Below are positions 10,851-21,586 of a DNA stretch of 64,000 nt, piece by piece. Both the position numbers and the translations under genes were made by a program. The notes beneath the pieces were generated by a model. The model saw nothing but the letters and a program-made list of their open reading frames with translations, made no database searches and had not been told where the DNA came from. This stretch comes from Petunia secreta (Eukaryota > Streptophyta > Magnoliopsida > Solanales > Solanaceae). The stretch spans positions 67,892,501 to 67,956,500 of the forward strand of contig JARKIP010000005.1 in the NCBI GenBank assembly GCA_029990175.1, read 5' to 3'. The first letter of the stretch is position 1. Every line of letters starts with the position of its first letter.

Positions 10851-11654
10851 TGTTAGCTTGGATAAGCTTGGAGTTTTGACTGATGACTGAGGAACGGATT
10901 CAAAGGACCTGTTCCTTTGAATCACTGAAGCAGAATAGATAATTCATGCAAAATCATTTAATTGAGATATTATTATTTATCCTAATACTGACGTGTATCT
11001 TGGTAATTATGCAGGCCTATTCAGATACGAAAAGATTGCATAACTAAGGGATAAAGGATTCGGATTCTAGAAGGTAGAATCCGATTAGGATTCAAAGTCA
11101 AGGGAGCTTTGGAATTCTAATTCATTGACACTTCTTGGCTGCTGGAAGCTATAAAGCGTGAAGACTATCAGCCATAGAAGTGTACACAAATACAGAGAGC
11201 ATCGAGCAAAAGCTGAGAAGTATTATTAGCTTATTTGTGTAATCAGTTAGCTACAGTAGAACTAAGTGAGAACCTGTTCCTTATATTGAATCTTGTAAAA
11301 GTTCGAGTCTTAGTTCAAGTGTAGTAAGCAAAATCGAGTTGTAAACTTTCAGGTTCAAGTCGTGGACTTGACACAACTTCACTGATCGTGAGAAAGATCA
11401 CTAAAGGATTAGAGTTAGTCCTAGGTTAGTAAGAGTGGGTCTTGTAACCAAGTGGGTCTTTTTACATAGTGAAGTTGAAATCCTACTTGTGAAGTAGGTC
11501 GTGGTTTTTTGATCCCGTGTCTAGGGGTTTTTCCACGCTAATATCTGGTGTTCAATTACTTACAGTTTTAATTCCGCATATCGTAGAGTAAAGGAACACA
11601 TTTTAAGGAACTGGTCCTTAAAACAGTAAAGTGGTGTAATCGTGGGAAATAGCA
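10851..11654 (+). repeat. Young Sirevirus 5' LTR
   Basis: It runs TGTTAG...AGCA for 804 bp and pairs with 19804-20607. It contains GGACCTGTTCC at 10905, GAACCTGTTCC at 11270 and GGAACTGGTCC at 11607, which are members of the near-palindrome family seen throughout the element. Confidence 0.95.
11149..11156 (+). promoter_or_regulatory. Candidate TATA box in the 5' LTR
   Basis: CTATAAAG lies about 300 bp into the LTR, a reasonable place for a U3 promoter. The same word is conserved in the 3' LTR near 20102. No start site can be read from sequence. Confidence 0.5.
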
Positions 11655-11656
11655 TT

Positions 11657-11668
11657 TGGTATCAGAGC
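11657..11668 (+). other. Young Sirevirus primer-binding site (initiator tRNA-Met)
   Basis: TGGTATCAGAGC lies two bases after the LTR end. It is the standard plant copia primer site, complementary to the 3' end of initiator tRNA-Met. Confidence 0.95.
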
Positions 11669-11703
11669 GGGTTATCCTTGAAAAGGCTAACACCTAGGAT
11701 TAG

Positions 11704-13596
11704 ATGAGTACATCACGAGAGAACAGTGAGGGCCAGTCAATGGTTAGAGCACCTTACTTCAATGGGAAATACTATTCATGGTGGAAAGAGAGGATGCGTG
11801 ATCACCTTCAAGCAGAAGATTACGAATTGTGGGACATAGTAACTGAACGTCCCATGATCCCAATGAAGAAGGATGCTGATGGAAAGGATGTTCCCAAAAC
11901 CAGGAAGGAATGCAATGCTGAAGATATAAAGCAATGGGAAAAGAATGCTAAGGCAAGGAAGTGGCTGGTTGGTGGACTTAGTCCTGACGAATGCACAAGG
12001 ATCAGAGGGTATGCCACTGCAAAGGAGATTTGGGATGCTCTACAAGTTGCACACGAAGGAACAAGTCAGGTAAAAAGGTCCAGAGGTACACTTCTTTATG
12101 CTGAATATGAAAGCTTTAAAATGAAAGAAGAAGAATCAATCTCTGAAATGTATACTAGATTTAATGCCATTGCCTCTGAACTTATCTCTTTGGGAAGGGT
12201 TTTAACTGTGGAAGATAGGGTAGAAAAGATTTTGACAAGGGTTCTTCCAGACTCTTGGGAGATCAAAGCTTGTGCTATCATTGAAAGTAAAGATTTAACC
12301 ACTTTATCCTTAGATGAGCTTATAGGCAATCTAAAGACTTATGAACTGAGGAAAAAGGTTAAAAACATAGGAGCACCAGTTAAAACTGAACCTAACCTAG
12401 CCTTGACTGCTGGTGATAAAATCATTGATGATAAGGAACTGGTCCTTATCGCTAAAAGTGTGCAGAAATATTTGAATAAGAAAAGGGAAATTAGTGGACA
12501 GGGTAGGTCTACTAACATGAAACAGGCTGGAGAATGCCATAAATGTGGAAGCTCGGAGCACTACATCAGCAAATGTCCAATTATGGAAGGAGAATGGAGG
12601 AAGAAATTCATTGATGAAAGGAAGAAGGCTAGGGAACAGGTCCATAAGAGAAGTGGAAATCCCAAAGCGCTGGTTGCAGGATGGCAAGACAGTGAAGACG
12701 AAATAACTGATGATGATCTAGATGAGGATCTTGCTCTAATGGCACTTGGAGATTCAGAAAATGAAGAAGATCATGAGGTATTTGTTTCTAAACTTAAAGA
12801 AGATGTAAAAAGCATGACTAGAGAAAAGTTGGTTAAAGTATTTCATATTGTGCTAAATGAATTTAAAACTCTGAGGGATGATAATCACCAACTGCATGAT
12901 AAAGTTGACTGTTTAGAAATAGAATGCAAAGAGGAAATAATTAAAAATGATTTTTTGGAAAGGAAGATTAGCATGCTTGAGGAACAGGTCCTCACACTTG
13001 AAATAACTGCTCAGGAATTAGAAAATGTTAAAGCAGTTGTAAAAGGTAAAGGTATTGCTAATTCTCATCAGATCATTGCTGAAGAGAAACTGAAAGACAC
13101 AGTTGATGAACTGTGTAAGAAAGATGAAAAGATAAGATCTTTAGAAGAAGACTTGGTTAAAACAAAAATGGAATTAAGAAAAACTGTAGAATGGAACAAG
13201 TCTTCTGAAGCACTAGAATGGTTACAAGAAAATCATAGTAGTAACAGGAAAGGTATTGGATTTATGAAAGCACAGAGTTCATCCAAATGGAATCCAAAGA
13301 GTAAGTACTTATCATTTCCTGAAAACTGTCTATGCACTCACTGTGGGAACACTGGTCACCGGAAAGAAAATTGTCAATCTTTAAAAATGGCTGCCCAGAG
13401 GAACAGGTCCTATAAACCTGTTCAAAATCCTATGAAACAGAAGAATAGGTCCTACAAACCTGTTCAACATTCTGTAAAAAAGGAAAATGTTCACACAAAG
13501 AAACCATTACCATTCTGGGCTAGGAGAGATCTGATTCATCCTTTTTCTACAGGAAAGGAATCCAAACTAGTTTGGGTTCTTAAAATTAACCCCTAG
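11704..13596 (+). CDS. Young Sirevirus gag, long form with two zinc knuckles
   Basis: The ATG 35 bases after the primer site opens 630 codons. The copia gag domain covers about residues 15-220 (YFNGKYYSWWKERMRDHL, AKEIWDALQVAHEGTSQVK, MKEEESISEMYTRFNAI). Two CX2CX4HX4C knuckles start at residues 278 (CHKCGSSEHYISKC) and 544 (CTHCGNTGHRKENC). An acidic and coiled-coil-like region lies between them (about residues 370-500). This long gag is usual in Sireviruses. It ends at TAG 13594-13596, and protease begins in another frame a few bases later. Either that is a regulated frame change or a small indel; I cannot tell which. Confidence 0.9.
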   Translation: MSTSRENSEGQSMVRAPYFNGKYYSWWKERMRDHLQAEDYELWDIVTERPMIPMKKDADGKDVPKTRKECNAEDIKQWEKNAKARKWLVGGLSPDECTRIRGYATAKEIWDALQVAHEGTSQVKRSRGTLLYAEYESFKMKEEESISEMYTRFNAIASELISLGRVLTVEDRVEKILTRVLPDSWEIKACAIIESKDLTTLSLDELIGNLKTYELRKKVKNIGAPVKTEPNLALTAGDKIIDDKELVLIAKSVQKYLNKKREISGQGRSTNMKQAGECHKCGSSEHYISKCPIMEGEWRKKFIDERKKAREQVHKRSGNPKALVAGWQDSEDEITDDDLDEDLALMALGDSENEEDHEVFVSKLKEDVKSMTREKLVKVFHIVLNEFKTLRDDNHQLHDKVDCLEIECKEEIIKNDFLERKISMLEEQVLTLEITAQELENVKAVVKGKGIANSHQIIAEEKLKDTVDELCKKDEKIRSLEEDLVKTKMELRKTVEWNKSSEALEWLQENHSSNRKGIGFMKAQSSSKWNPKSKYLSFPENCLCTHCGNTGHRKENCQSLKMAAQRNRSYKPVQNPMKQKNRSYKPVQHSVKKENVHTKKPLPFWARRDLIHPFSTGKESKLVWVLKINP

Positions 13597-13603
13597 TTTT
13601 CTT

Positions 13604-15328
13604 TTGAAGGCTAGAGTGAAGGAGACAAACCACAAATGGTACATGGACAGTGGTTGCTCAAGACATATGACAGGACATAAGGAACTGTTCCTTTCACTCT
13701 CAGCCTTCCAAGGAGGAAATGTTTCCTTCGGTAATGGTAAGAAAGGGGAAATTATTGGAATTGGAAAGGTAGGTAGGTCTGATTCACACTGTATAGATAA
13801 TGTATTTCTAGTAGATGGGCTGAAGCATTGCTTATTGAGCATATCTCAATTGTGTGACAAAGGTAATAATGTTAACTTCTCATCCACTGGATGCACTGTG
13901 ACTAATCAAGCTTCTGGAGAGGTTATTTTGCAGGGAAACAGACATGGAAACATCTACAAAGTAGACTTGCTGACATTATTTGATGGAAGCTTGAGCTGCT
14001 TAAGTGTGGTGCAAAATGATCCCCTCCTATGGCACAAAAGACTAGGACATGCTAGTTTTTCACAATTGAACAAACTTGTGTCAAAGGACTTGGTGATAGG
14101 TCTTCCTAACATCAGGTTTAATGAAGAAAAAGTATGTGAAGCATGTGCCAGGGGGAAGCAGGTAAAATCCTCCTTCAAATCGAAGAAACAGGTAAGTACA
14201 ACTAAACCTTTGGAACCGGTCCATATGGATTTATGTGGCCCTATGAGAACAATGAGCCGTGGAGGTAAGAAGTATGTAATGGTATTGGTGGATGATTACT
14301 CCAGATTTACATGGACTATATTTCTTGCATCTAAAGAAGAAGCATTTAATGCATTTTCAATTTTTGGTAAGAAAGCTCAAAGAACTCTAGATAACCATAT
14401 TGTTGCCATTAGGTCAGATCATGGAACTGAATTTGAAAATCATATGTTTTCAAATTTTTGTAATGAAAATGGCATTAATCATAATTTTTCCTCACCTAGA
14501 ACTCCACAACAAAATGGTGTAGTGGAAAGGAAAAATAGGACTCTAGAAGAAATGGCAAGGACTATGTTGATATCTGGAAATCTTCCACAGAACTTTTGGG
14601 CTGAGGCTATTAATACTGCATGCTACATAATAAATAGATGTATGAAAAGACCTTTAATAGAAAAGACCCCATATGAATTGCTTAAAGGAAGAAAACCAAA
14701 CATTTCTCATCTTAGGGCTTTTGGTTTCAAATGCTTCATACACAACAATGGGAAGGATGCCTTAGGAAAATTTGATCCTAGAAGTGATGAGGGAATATTT
14801 GTTGGTTATTCTTTAAATAGTAAATCTTATAGGGTGTTTAACAAGAAAACATTGAAAATTGAAGAAAGCATGCATGTTAAATTTGATGAAACTGACAGTC
14901 TCACTCAAGAACAGGTACAGGAGGATGAAGAAATTGGAATGCTGAAAGAGTTTGAACTTAATCCACAAATGCAGATTCTGGATATGAGAAGTGAACTGCA
15001 AGGAACTGTTCCTCAGGACAGAACTGAGAAGAGTAGCACTGAAACAGGGGGAACAAGTGTTGGTTCCACCTCACAAACTGGAAACACTACTCTATCAGGA
15101 ACTGTTCCTCAGCAGAGGACTTTTGACAATGGATTGACACCCAAGCCTTTCAAGTATCAAAGGTCACATCCTGTGGATCAAATAATCTCAGATAAGGCAG
15201 CCGGAGTTAAAACTAGATCAGCAGTCAAGAATCACAATATGTGTGCCTTTAGTGCCTTCTTATCTCTTGTTGAACCTAAAAATGTGAAAGAAGCACTGAA
15301 GGATGCAGATTGGATTAATGCTATGTAG
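13604..15328 (+). pseudogene. Young Sirevirus protease, integrase and RT start
   Basis: Protease active site MDSGCSRHMTG comes first, then the pre-integrase zinc motif (WHKRLGHASFSQL ... CEACARGK). The integrase core follows with VLVDDYSRFTWTIF, RSDHGTEFENHMF and QQNGVVERKNRTL (catalytic D, D, E all present). The integrase C-terminal block GRKPNISHLRAFG is next. The segment stops at TAG 15326-15328 just inside RT (KNVKEALKDADW) and continues in the same frame, so the stop is a point mutation. The left end is the first open codon after the gag/pol frame change. Confidence 0.88.
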
Positions 15329-15775
15329 GAAGAACTGAATCAATTCCAAAGGAGTCAAGTTTGGCATCTGGAACCCAGGCCAAGGAACAGGTCCATAATT
15401 GGAACAAAATGGGTTTTCAGAAACAAACTTGATGAGGATGGCATGGTAACAAGAAACAAGGCCAGGCTAGTTGTTCAGGGATACAGTCAAGAGGAGGGCA
15501 TCGACTATGATGAGACTTTTGCTCCAGTTGCAAGACTGGAAGCAATAAGACTTCTTATAGCCTTTGCTACATACATGGAATTTACTCTACATCAAATGGA
15601 TGTTAAGAGTGCGTTTCTGAATGGTTACTTGAAAGAAGAAGTGTATGTCAAGCAACCTCCAGGTTTTGAAAGTGAACAGTTCCCTGAACATGTGTACAAG
15701 TTGGACAAGGCCTTGTATGGGCTCAAGCAGGCACCAAGAGCATGGTATGAGAGGCTATCAAAATTTCTACTCTAG
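15329..15775 (+). pseudogene. Young Sirevirus RT, fingers and palm
   Basis: The sequence is in frame with the preceding protease-integrase segment. It contains ARLVVQGYSQEEGIDYDETFAPVAR, DVKSAFLNGYLKEEVYVKQ and LYGLKQAPRAWYERLSKF. A TAG at 15773-15775 interrupts it between the palm and the YVDD box. The codon is explained by one change from a glutamine codon, which is the residue expected there from relatives. Confidence 0.87.
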
Positions 15776-15808
15776 CATGGATACAAGAGAGGTAAAATTG
15801 ATAGTACT

Positions 15809-16270
15809 TTGTTCTTAAAAGAAAAAGGTAAGGATCTCTTAATTGTTCAAATCTATGTAGATGATATAATTTTTTGTGCTACTTGTGAAAATTTAAGTAA
15901 GGAATTTGCAAACTTGATGGGGAGTGAATTTGAGATGAGCATGATGGGTGAACTCAATTTCTTTTTGGGTTTACAAATTAAGCAAACCTCAAATGGAACT
16001 ATGATCCATCAACAAAAGTATGTTAAGGAATTACTTAAAAGGTTTGATATGGATAATGCTAAGGAAATTGACACACCTATTGCCACTGCCACAAAATTGG
16101 ATCTTGATGAACATGGAATATCAGTTGATCAAAAATTATATAGGGGTATGATAGGTTCTTTACTTTATCTAACTGCTAGTAGACCTGATATTGTGTTCAG
16201 TGTTGGTTTGTGTGCTAGGTTCCAATCAGATCCTAAAGAATCTCATTTGAAAGTGTTAAAAGAATATTGA
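15809..16270 (+). pseudogene. Young Sirevirus RT, catalytic YVDD part
   Basis: This is the same frame as the upstream RT. YVDDIIF is intact, followed by LNFFLGLQIKQT, YVKELLKRFDM and ASRPDIVFSVGLCARF. A one-base insertion near 16250 shifts the frame, giving a TGA at 16268-16270, and RNase H continues in the next frame. Confidence 0.87.
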
Positions 16271-16797
16271 GGTATCTGAAAGGAACAGGTCCCTTGAGAC
16301 TTTGGTACCCAAAAGGTGGTAGTTTTAATCTTGTTGGATATACTGATGCTGACTATGCAGGTTTCCTTGTTGATAGAAAAAGTACCTCAGGTATGGCACA
16401 TTTTCTTGGTGAATTTTTAGTTTCTTGGGGAATTAAGAAACAGAATTCGGTGGCACTTTCCACTGCTGAGGCTGAATATGTTGCAGCTACTTCGTGTTGT
16501 TCACAGTTGTTATGGATTAAACAACAATTACAGGATTTTGGTGTTGATGTAGGAACTGTTCCTATATATTGTGATAACACTAGTGCTATTAATATGACAA
16601 AGAATCCAGTGCATCACAAAAGGACTAAACACATTAATATAAGACATCATTTCCTAAGAGACAATTATGAAAAAGGTTTGATCACCATAGCATTTTGTCC
16701 TACTGAAAAGCAAATAGCTGACATTTTTACTAAAGCTCTAGGTAGAGATGATTTTGAAAGAAATAGATTGGAGTTAGGGATGATTAAATTTACATAA
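16267..16797 (+). pseudogene. Young Sirevirus RNase H and pol C-terminus
   Basis: RNase H motifs YTDADYAGFLVDRKSTSG, ALSTAEAEYVAAT and YCDNTSAINMTKN carry the acidic residues. The segment ends with HKRTKHINIRHHFLRDN and EKQIADIFTKALGRDDF, the normal copia pol end, at TAA 16795-16797. The frame differs from RT by the one-base insertion described for the RT segment. Confidence 0.87.
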
Positions 16798-17396
16798 AAT
16801 CTTCAATGCTTTACTTCATAATTGGCTAGAAAATTGCTCTTAAAACGAATTTTATTCAAGTCATTATGAATTATTCAGTCCAGTTTTCATACTTAAAGGT
16901 ATACTCTCATGCTACATATCTTATTTAGAGTTGCTAAAATTGAATGATGTTACCCTTATGCTCTTAGAATTTCAGATGATCAAAAATTGCAAATTGGAAG
17001 GACACTGAATTGTGGTGTTAAAAACAGGTATGTACTCGTAATTATTCAATTAATTTAGAAGTATAAAGGCTATAGGTAACTTGTGTTTAGGATAAAATCC
17101 CACTAAGTTTCCTACCCATATCCAAATTGCAAAAGAGTCCCATCGGAGGAACAGTTCCTGTTCTGAAAAGGTATTCTGAAGCCTAACGGCTCTTTTTCTC
17201 CGGGAGACTCCCAAGAGTCCATAACCGTTGCATGCTGTGCTGAGGTAAGTTGATCGATTTCTACTCTAACTCCACTACCTAATTCACTCTATAAATACAC
17301 TTCTTCTTCCCCATTAATCTTTTACCTTGTTCATCAATTAAAACTCTCAAAATTTCAGAAAGAATTGTTAATTATCTGCTAATTTGAATTGCAAAA
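16798..17396 (+). other. Young Sirevirus pol-to-ORF3 spacer with promoter-like features
   Basis: This untranslated stretch holds GGAACAGTTCC at 17148, a strong splice-donor-like GAGGTAAGT at 17242-17250, a second donor-like CAGGTATGT near 17027, and a TATA-like box at 17289. After the TATA the sequence is C/T- and A-rich up to the ORF3 ATG, like a plant 5' leader. It suggests ORF3 may be expressed from its own short transcript. That is inference only. Confidence 0.5.
17289..17298 (+). promoter_or_regulatory. Candidate internal TATA box for ORF3
   Basis: CTATAAATAC lies 99 bases before the ORF3 ATG at 17397. The spacing would leave a leader of about 70 bases. The word is a near-perfect plant TATA consensus. 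Confidence 0.45.
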
Positions 17397-19343
17397 ATGT
17401 CTCTTGCTTCTGACAATTCTTCAACTGCACCTATTGATGACCAACCACATAATCTTAATCCTCCCTCACCCATGGAAACCACTGACCTAAACCCTGAAGT
17501 TCCTGAACCAATTCCAGAAATACCTGAACCTGACATTCAGGGGGAAGGATCAGTTCCCACGGCTGAGTCAATTGCTGAGCAGGTTGAGGACTTATCTCGT
17601 GCTATGGTGTTGTATCAGTATCATGTAAACTTTACCTACCCTTTGAATGTTGTTGAAGACGAGGAAGAAAAGGGAGAGGGGTCTGAGGCTGTTCTTGAGG
17701 GGGAACCTATTAAGAGGTTGGAAGCACCCATGCATGGGTCATCAGGGTCTCCAGAGGCTGCTTTTAGAGCACCCATGGAGAATGTGATAGATGTTGAGGA
17801 GGCTATAAGTGATAGTGACAGGCCCCTTGTGGATTTGATCAATATTAGGAGTCTGAGAAGAAAATTGGCTAGAAAGGGACCCATCGATGACCATGTGACT
17901 GCTGAAATTGATGCTAAATTGAAAAAGATATGTGATAGTTACAAACCTGGAAATAAAAAGAAAGCTGAAAGTTCCTCTAAGGCAAAATGACATGTTCCTT
18001 CTGCCTCAACCCCTGCTTCTGGGGGTAGGAGGACAAGAAGTGCTGCCAAAGCTGCTGATGAACAACTAGCTGCTGCCTTGGAAAGGAGCAGAAAAGGGAA
18101 AGGAAAACAGGTAGTTGAGGAGGAAGAAGTAGATGATATTGATGATATTGATCTTGCTGATTTTTCTGAGGATAATGAGATGGTAGAGGCTGAGGAGGTG
18201 GTGCCTCAGTCAAAGAAAAGAAAAGTTCCTGAGAGAAGAGTAACAAGAAGTTCAGTTAAAGCTGCTGAGAAAGTTGCTAAGAGGACCAGGTCCTCCAAGA
18301 GAGTGGTTGTTTCTGAAGACTCTGCTAGTGACAGTGATGAGTTTGTTGCTGAAGATGAGAGTGATAGTGATGCTGAAGGTGGTGAGTCTGTGCACTGTGT
18401 TCATGAAGATATGTTGACCAGGAAGGTGTTGAAAGGTCGGGTCATGACTGATGTGCAAGAAGAAGGTATGTTGTGGCTGCTGCAAAAACTGCATGCTCAG
18501 GGTTGGAGGGACATGGTCCTTAAGATCTCTGGGAGATGTGCTAAGGGAATGGTGCAAGAGTTCTACAAGAACTGCTCCATCAGAGAAGATAGACTAACTA
18601 GCTCTGTCAATGACAATGTCATTATGTTTAACACACGAGAACTTGGTGAGCTGTTGGGGATTCCTGCTACTGGGTATGCTAACTATGTCAAGACTGTTTG
18701 GCCTGACTTGACAAACTTGCCTACTGATCTGGAGATCACTAGGAAGTTTGCTGAGAATGATGGTGAAGAAAAACCCAGGGCTGTGCAGAAGAGTGAGATG
18801 CATCCACAGCACCAAGTATTGTTTGAGTTTGTGAACAAAATTGTGATGCCAAGGCAGGAGAAAAGAGGAGATGCCAGTTTCATGGATCTGGTCCTTATGG
18901 AACTGTTGGACACTGAAAAGCAGATCAATTGGCCCAGCTTTATGATCCACCTGATAAAAAGGGTGATTGCTGGGAAGAGAAAACACTCCCTGCCGTTTGG
19001 TTTCATTCTGACTGATATCTTTGCCAAGTTGAAGATTCCCTTGGAAGGGGTTGTGAAGGCTACAAAGAAGGAGAAGTTTGGGTGTGCTACTTTGATAAAC
19101 TGTGACTTGCCAGTTCAGGCTGATCCTCCACAGGCTGGTGTTGGGAGGCAGCCTCTGAACAACAAAGTGAGGGCACTTAGGCAATAGGTTGCTATGCAGG
19201 CTGCTGAGATAGCAAGGTTGGAAGAGGAGAGGAATTACTGGATGGCAGAGGCCTCAAAAGCAAAGGAGACCAACGAGGGAATGCTCAAGCAGATGTTTGA
19301 TCTGCTTAACAAGTCTCAGGGACCTGGTCCTTCCACATCCTGA
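17397..19343 (+). pseudogene. Young Sirevirus third ORF (post-pol accessory protein)
   Basis: A single frame of 648 codons runs from ATG 17397 to TGA 19341-19343 with two internal stops, TGA 17988-17990 and TAG 19185-19187. The N-terminal third is acidic and proline-rich. The middle has basic patches (SKKRKVPERRVTRSS) that look like nuclear-import signals. Then comes a conserved domain (AQGWRDMVLKISG, ELGELLGIPATGYANYV, HQVLFEFVNKIVMPRQEKRG, INWPSFMIHLIKRV) shared with the old element's ORF3 and resembling the domain annotated as putative plant transposon protein. The tail is coiled-coil-like. Sireviruses often have an env-like ORF here, but I see no signal peptide or membrane helix. Function unknown. 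Confidence 0.75.
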
Positions 19344-19803
19344 CCACCTTAGCCTTAGCCTTTAGCCATCTTTTGTCCAGTGGGATCTAGCCTAGCCTAG
19401 TGCCTTAGCCTTTTTTTCTTTTTTAGTAGTTGGATAATTCTGTCGTACTTGCTTGTATCCCCTGATTTTAATATTTGGTTAAATGAATTGTCTTTGATGG
19501 CTAATATCAGTGTCTTGCAGTTGCTTTGATTTGATTTATGTTTGCATTTTTGAGTTGCCTCAATGGCTGTGAACTGATTAATTCTAACACTTGAGTTATA
19601 TTTTTATATGCAACCTTTTCAATGATGCCAAAAGGGGGAAGAGTAAGTCTGATTTTGCATAATTTTATACCTAGTAAAAATCTGTTCCTTAATGATGAAT
19701 TAATTCTCCACTGATTGATTGGTTTTGAGCTTAAGTTGTACTTCAGGACATTCAAGATATGCAGCTATGTGTATGAGTTTGTCATCATCAAAAAGGGGGA
19801 AAT
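19344..19803 (+). other. Young Sirevirus 3' untranslated region with two polypurine tracts
   Basis: A first tract (CCAAAAGGGGGAAGA, about 19627-19641) and a second one directly abutting the 3' LTR (AAAAAGGGGGAAAT, 19790-19803) are present. The second is the functional plus-strand primer by position. Duplicated tracts are a described feature of Sireviruses. No ORF is seen. Confidence 0.85.
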
Positions 19804-20607
19804 TGTTAGCTTGGATAAGCTTGGAGTTTTGACTGATGACTGAGGAACGGATTCAAAGGACCTGTTCCTTTGAATCACTGAAGCAGAATAGATAATTCAT
19901 GCAAAATCATTTAATTGAGATATTATTATTTATCCTAATACTGACGTGTATCTTGGTAATTATGCAGGCCTAATCAGATACGAAAAGATTGCATAACTAA
20001 GGGATAAAGGATTCGGATTCTAGAAGGTAGAATCCGATTAGGATTCAAAGTCAAGGGAGCTTTGGAATTCTAATTCATTGAGATTTCTTGGCTGCTGGAA
20101 GCTATAAAGCGTGAAGACTATCAGCCATAGAAGTGTACACAAATACAGAGAGCATCGAGCAAAAGCTGAGAAGTATTATTAGCTTATTTGTGTAATCAGT
20201 TAGCTACAGTAGAACTAAGTGAGAACCTGTTCCTTATATTGAATCTTGTAAAAGTTCGAGTCTTAGTTCAAGTGTAGTAAGTAAAATCGAGTTGTAAACT
20301 TTCTGGTTCAAGTCGTGGACTTGACACAACTTCATTGATCGTGAGAAAGATCACTAAAGGATTAGAGTTAGTCCTAGGTTAGTAAGAGTGAGTCTTGTAA
20401 CCAAGTGGGTCTTTTTACATAGTGAAGTTGAAATCCTACTTGTGAAGTAGGTCGTGGTTTTTTGATCCCATGTCTAGGGGTTTTTCCACGCTAATATCTG
20501 GTGTTCAATTACTTACAGTTTTAATTCCGCATATCGTAGAGTAAAGGAACACATTTTAAGGAACTGGTCCTTAAAACAGTAAAGTGGTGTAATCGTGGGA
20601 AATAACA
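19804..20607 (+). repeat. Young Sirevirus 3' LTR
   Basis: It runs TGTTAG...AACA for 804 bp, the same length as the 5' LTR and differing from it at nine positions by eye. It is followed by the target duplicate AGTGG. Confidence 0.95.
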
Positions 20608-20612
20608 AGTGG
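20608..20612. repeat. Target-site duplication AGTGG (right), young Sirevirus
   Basis: This is the exact copy of 10846-10850. The old element's ORF3 frame continues at 20613. Confidence 0.93.
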
Positions 20613-21586
20613 TGATTGTGAGTGAAACAAAGCTAATAAAGGGGAAGAGGAAAAAGCTTGTGAAAGGAGGAAATGTTGTGTCTAAGAGCAGACTTGTAGA
20701 TAAGAGTGATGAAGACTCTCGAGGTGTAGATGAAGGTGGTGATGAACCTGTTGTGCCAGTGGCTCCTAGAAGAGTAGCTAATAGGTCTGCTTTGAAACAG
20801 CAGGTAGAAATAGTTGATAAGTATGAGGAAAAAAAAAAGAAACAAAAGCTGGAAGAAGTGGAGCAGGAAACTGGTACTGAGGAGAAGGTGGAAAGTGATG
20901 AGGATGGGGAGTATGTTCACCCAGATGATTCTGACACTAATAGTGAGGTGGCTGTCAAGAATAAAAAGAAAGATGAGGAAGAGGTTGACAGGGTAGCCTT
21001 CTTTGCTAGGCATCAAGTACTAGCAAGTAGTATTCGGAGTGACCTGGAGGAGCATGATATGAGACCCTTGGTCAGGAAGGTGGAAGACCAAGGGTGGCTG
21101 AAGCTCTTCTCTAATAAGGTCAGATGTCTACATGCTAAGGAAATTAGAAATTTCTATGTAAACTGTAGGGTAGGTGCAAGAAGGGTGTTCTCTATGGTGA
21201 AAGAAGTGGAACTGGAGTTTGGAAGGAATGAGCTAGGGGTCATTCTTGATGTACCTGCTGAAGGTTATTGCAGGTACATTAAGTTGAAGTGGCCTAAGAG
21301 GACTGATGGTGTTACTCCTCTGAGTGTGGTGAAGAAATTCACAGGGAAGACAAGAATCAAAAAAGAAAGAAAAGTTGAGAAGAAGGAGATGGAACCAGCA
21401 CATCAGTTGTTGTTTGAGTTTGTCCACATATTCTTGCTGTCTAGAGGGGAGAGAAACAGTGAGGCCTGTGCTCTTGACATAACATACATGGACTTGCTGG
21501 ATAGAGGAACAAGGATAAATCTACCTGGTCTGATCATCAGACATATAGAAAAATTGCAGATACTGACCAAAAGCCACATTCCTTAG
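20613..21586 (+). pseudogene. Old Sirevirus third ORF, central domain
   Basis: This continues the frame of 10178-10850. A charged region (KKKKQKLEEVEQE, DEDGEYVHPDDSD) precedes the conserved domain (VEDQGWLKLFSNKV, NELGVILDVPAEGYCRYIKLKWP, HQLLFEFVHIFLLSRGERN, INLPGLIIRHIEK). The domain matches the younger element's ORF3 motif by motif but is clearly diverged. A one-base change in length at the A-run near 21549-21553 shifts the frame and gives a TAG at 21584-21586, while the real frame goes on in the next segment. Confidence 0.75.

Larger units (their letters stand above)
10851..20607 (+). mobile_element. Young complete Sirevirus (Ty1/copia) with third ORF
   Basis: The 9757-bp element has two 804-bp LTRs, an initiator-Met primer site, a long gag with two zinc knuckles, pol in copia order (protease, integrase, RT, RNase H), a third ORF and two purine tracts. 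This combination is typical of Sireviruses. By eye the two LTRs differ at nine positions of 804, so the insertion is recent compared with its host element. Coding breaks: a gag/pol frame change at about 13597, TAG at 15326 and 15773, a one-base shift near 16250, TGA at 17988 and TAG at 19185. Confidence 0.95.

Noticed and set aside
17397..19343. Envelope glycoprotein
   Set aside because: The position fits env-like ORFs of Sireviruses, but no signal peptide, membrane helix or cysteine pattern is seen.
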